Of a stretch of DNA of 64,000 bases, positions 63,195-64,000 are shown piece after piece. The notes beneath the pieces were generated by a model. It did not search any database, was not told the DNA's origin, and worked only from the letters and a program-made list of their open reading frames with translations. Source of the stretch: Acanthosepion pharaonis. Taxonomy: Eukaryota; Mollusca; Cephalopoda; Sepiida; Sepiidae. Each line of letters starts with the position of its first letter. Within the stretch, counting starts at the first letter, position 1. The stretch lies in contig CAHIKZ030001784.1 in NCBI GenBank assembly GCA_903632075.3, forward strand, positions 82,001 through 146,000. Direction: 5' to 3'. The translations under genes and the position numbers were made by a program.

Positions 63195-63495
63195 CCATAT
63201 GGGGCCCTGGGTATGACGATAAACTATATCCGGCAGCAAGGAGGTTTTGAAGAGCGTGGAATCACCTCTTAATTGCTGGTGTTCCCAGGTCCAACCTGAT
63301 CCGGGGTTGGTAGCTCCTGTTAGGGTCTCAGTTATGGGCAAATAGTTAACCTCCAAACTGGAGTCAAAACACGATGAAAGTATAAAACTACCAGCAATAC
63401 ATTTTTGAAAAAATATTACCAGCAATAAAAAAAAAAAACTTGTTGGCATTAAATAACCCATTGAGTTTGATATATCGTAAAACAAAACAAACCAA
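63195..63495 (+). repeat. Family E repeat copy 5
   Basis: GGGTATGACGATAAACTATA, TCCGGCAGCAAGGAGG, CACCTCTTAATTGCTGGTGT, GATCCGGGGTTGGTAGCTCC and the ACCAGCAATACATTTTTGAA tail. This is the best copy of the 5' half. Confidence 0.75.
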
Positions 63496-63554
63496 ACCAT
63501 TTTCGGGCTTTAAGTTATTTAGGGAAAAAAATGAAACATGTCGGGATAGGATGT

Positions 63555-63630
63555 ACTTAGATAGATAGATATGAAAACCTGAGATAAATAGGAACAGACT
63601 GCGATAGATAGATAAATAGATAGATGGATG
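63555..63630. repeat. (GATA)n microsatellite, interrupted
   Basis: Two short GATA runs (63560-63570 and 63603-63625). Confidence 0.85.
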
Positions 63631-63637
63631 AGCTCTC

Positions 63638-63725
63638 CTGGGTATGACGATAGACTACATCCGACAGCAAGGCCTCTAATCAAGTGTGTAAATATAGGTT
63701 TTAATACCAACAATACATTTTTGTA
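63638..63725 (+). repeat. Family E repeat copy 6, internal deletion
   Basis: GGGTATGACGATAGACTACA, TCCGACAGCAAGGCCTC, then directly TACCAACAATACATTTTTGT. The middle of the family is missing. Confidence 0.7.
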
Positions 63726-63800
63726 GAAAGAAAGAAAGTGTGACAGGAACGCGTATGGGAGTCATTTTGTAGCGTTTAATAAAAATATTTTATTCACCAA

Positions 63801-64000
63801 AGTGAATAAAGCATTATGAAAATTCTCTCCAAGATAATGTATTATTAGTTTTACTTGCCAGGTTAATGTACTATTGGCGCTATTCCCCAGAATAACGCAT
63901 TATTTGTTCTACTCATCAGAATAATGCATTATTTGTCCTATTCGCTAGATTAATGCATTGTCCTATTCGCTAGATTAATGCATTGTCCTATTCGCTAGAT
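63801..64000. repeat. Tandem array running off the window
   Basis: The inner units are about 28-30 bases and diverged (AGAATAATGCATTATTTGTC...). The last two to three are an exact 25-base unit, TCCTATTCGCTAGATTAATG-CATTG, derived from the longer one by loss of about four bases. The array continues beyond the window edge. Confidence 0.9.

Overview
This 64-kb window is non-coding, AT-rich animal DNA. I find no intact host protein gene, no exon chain, no rRNA gene and no functional tRNA gene. The content is simple-sequence DNA, minisatellites, tRNA-headed SINE-like repeats and broken fragments of several transposable-element classes. The mix (abundant (TA)n and (CA)n runs, SINEs with an Arg-tRNA-like head, jockey/CR1-like and other LINE tails, Penelope-like GIY-YIG fragments) suggests a lophotrochozoan. 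An octopod-type cephalopod is my best guess, from family resemblance recalled from memory and not from a database match. Long runs such as FFSFF or SLSLS peptides are translations of T-rich or CT-rich repeats and are not genes.

Layout. 0.5-2.4 kb: a (CA)n run, a Helitron-like 3' end and a 1.3-kb (CT)n/CATATG tract. 3.3-5.3 kb: tRNA-like repeats, an inverted-repeat element carrying hammerhead-like motifs, a long hairpin repeat and a LINE 3' end. 7-8.9 kb: a poly-T-interrupted minisatellite, a pogo/Tigger-like MITE and LINE debris. 9-10 kb: inverted copies of the main dispersed repeat (family B). 11-17 kb: three LINE remnants, a 22-bp satellite, a SINE and another family-B copy. 18-28 kb: family B and family J repeats, a Penelope-like GIY-YIG fragment, LINE fragments, a 25-bp satellite and a TATA/hammerhead-like retroelement end. 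29-32 kb: a mariner N-terminal fragment and family B. 32.6-42.5 kb: a possible LTR, (TA)n compound repeats, a 39-bp satellite, a mariner element with long inverted repeats, a second transposase family and a hAT-like MITE. 43.5-49.3 kb: SINEs, a hairpin repeat next to a hammerhead-like motif, a second GIY-YIG remnant and a Helitron-like element. 50.2-54.3 kb: about 4.1 kb of almost pure T-rich sequence. 54.3-61.8 kb: AT-saturated, homopolymer-rich DNA with one readable LINE fragment. 62-64 kb: a Penelope-like C-terminus joined to family B, family-E repeats and a tandem array running off the window.

The most interesting signal is a set of hammerhead-ribozyme-like motifs in four or five unrelated repeat backgrounds (about 3.66, 3.88, 18.4, 21.6, 26.5 and 45.0 kb, plus some sixteen family-B segments). 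Two of them (3882-3927 + and 44978-45022 -) keep all three helices and the core residues by eye. All share one extra nucleotide between A9 and helix II. Family B combines RNA polymerase III-like A and B boxes with a hammerhead-like core whose helix III is only a loopless ACGT palindrome, which could close only between two RNA copies. One full family-B copy directly follows a Penelope-like GIY-YIG C-terminus, which links the motif to that retroelement class.

Nothing in the window appears to work as a host pathway. The shared logic is retroelement parts: RT fragments, GIY-YIG endonuclease fragments, pol III-like promoters, possible self-cleaving RNAs and inverted-repeat ends. LINE types are labelled L-A (jockey/CR1-like), L-B (GHIMRKEGLENL tail) and L-C (GHVHRM tail). 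Repeat families are labelled B, D, E, F, G, I, J and K for reference inside this report only.
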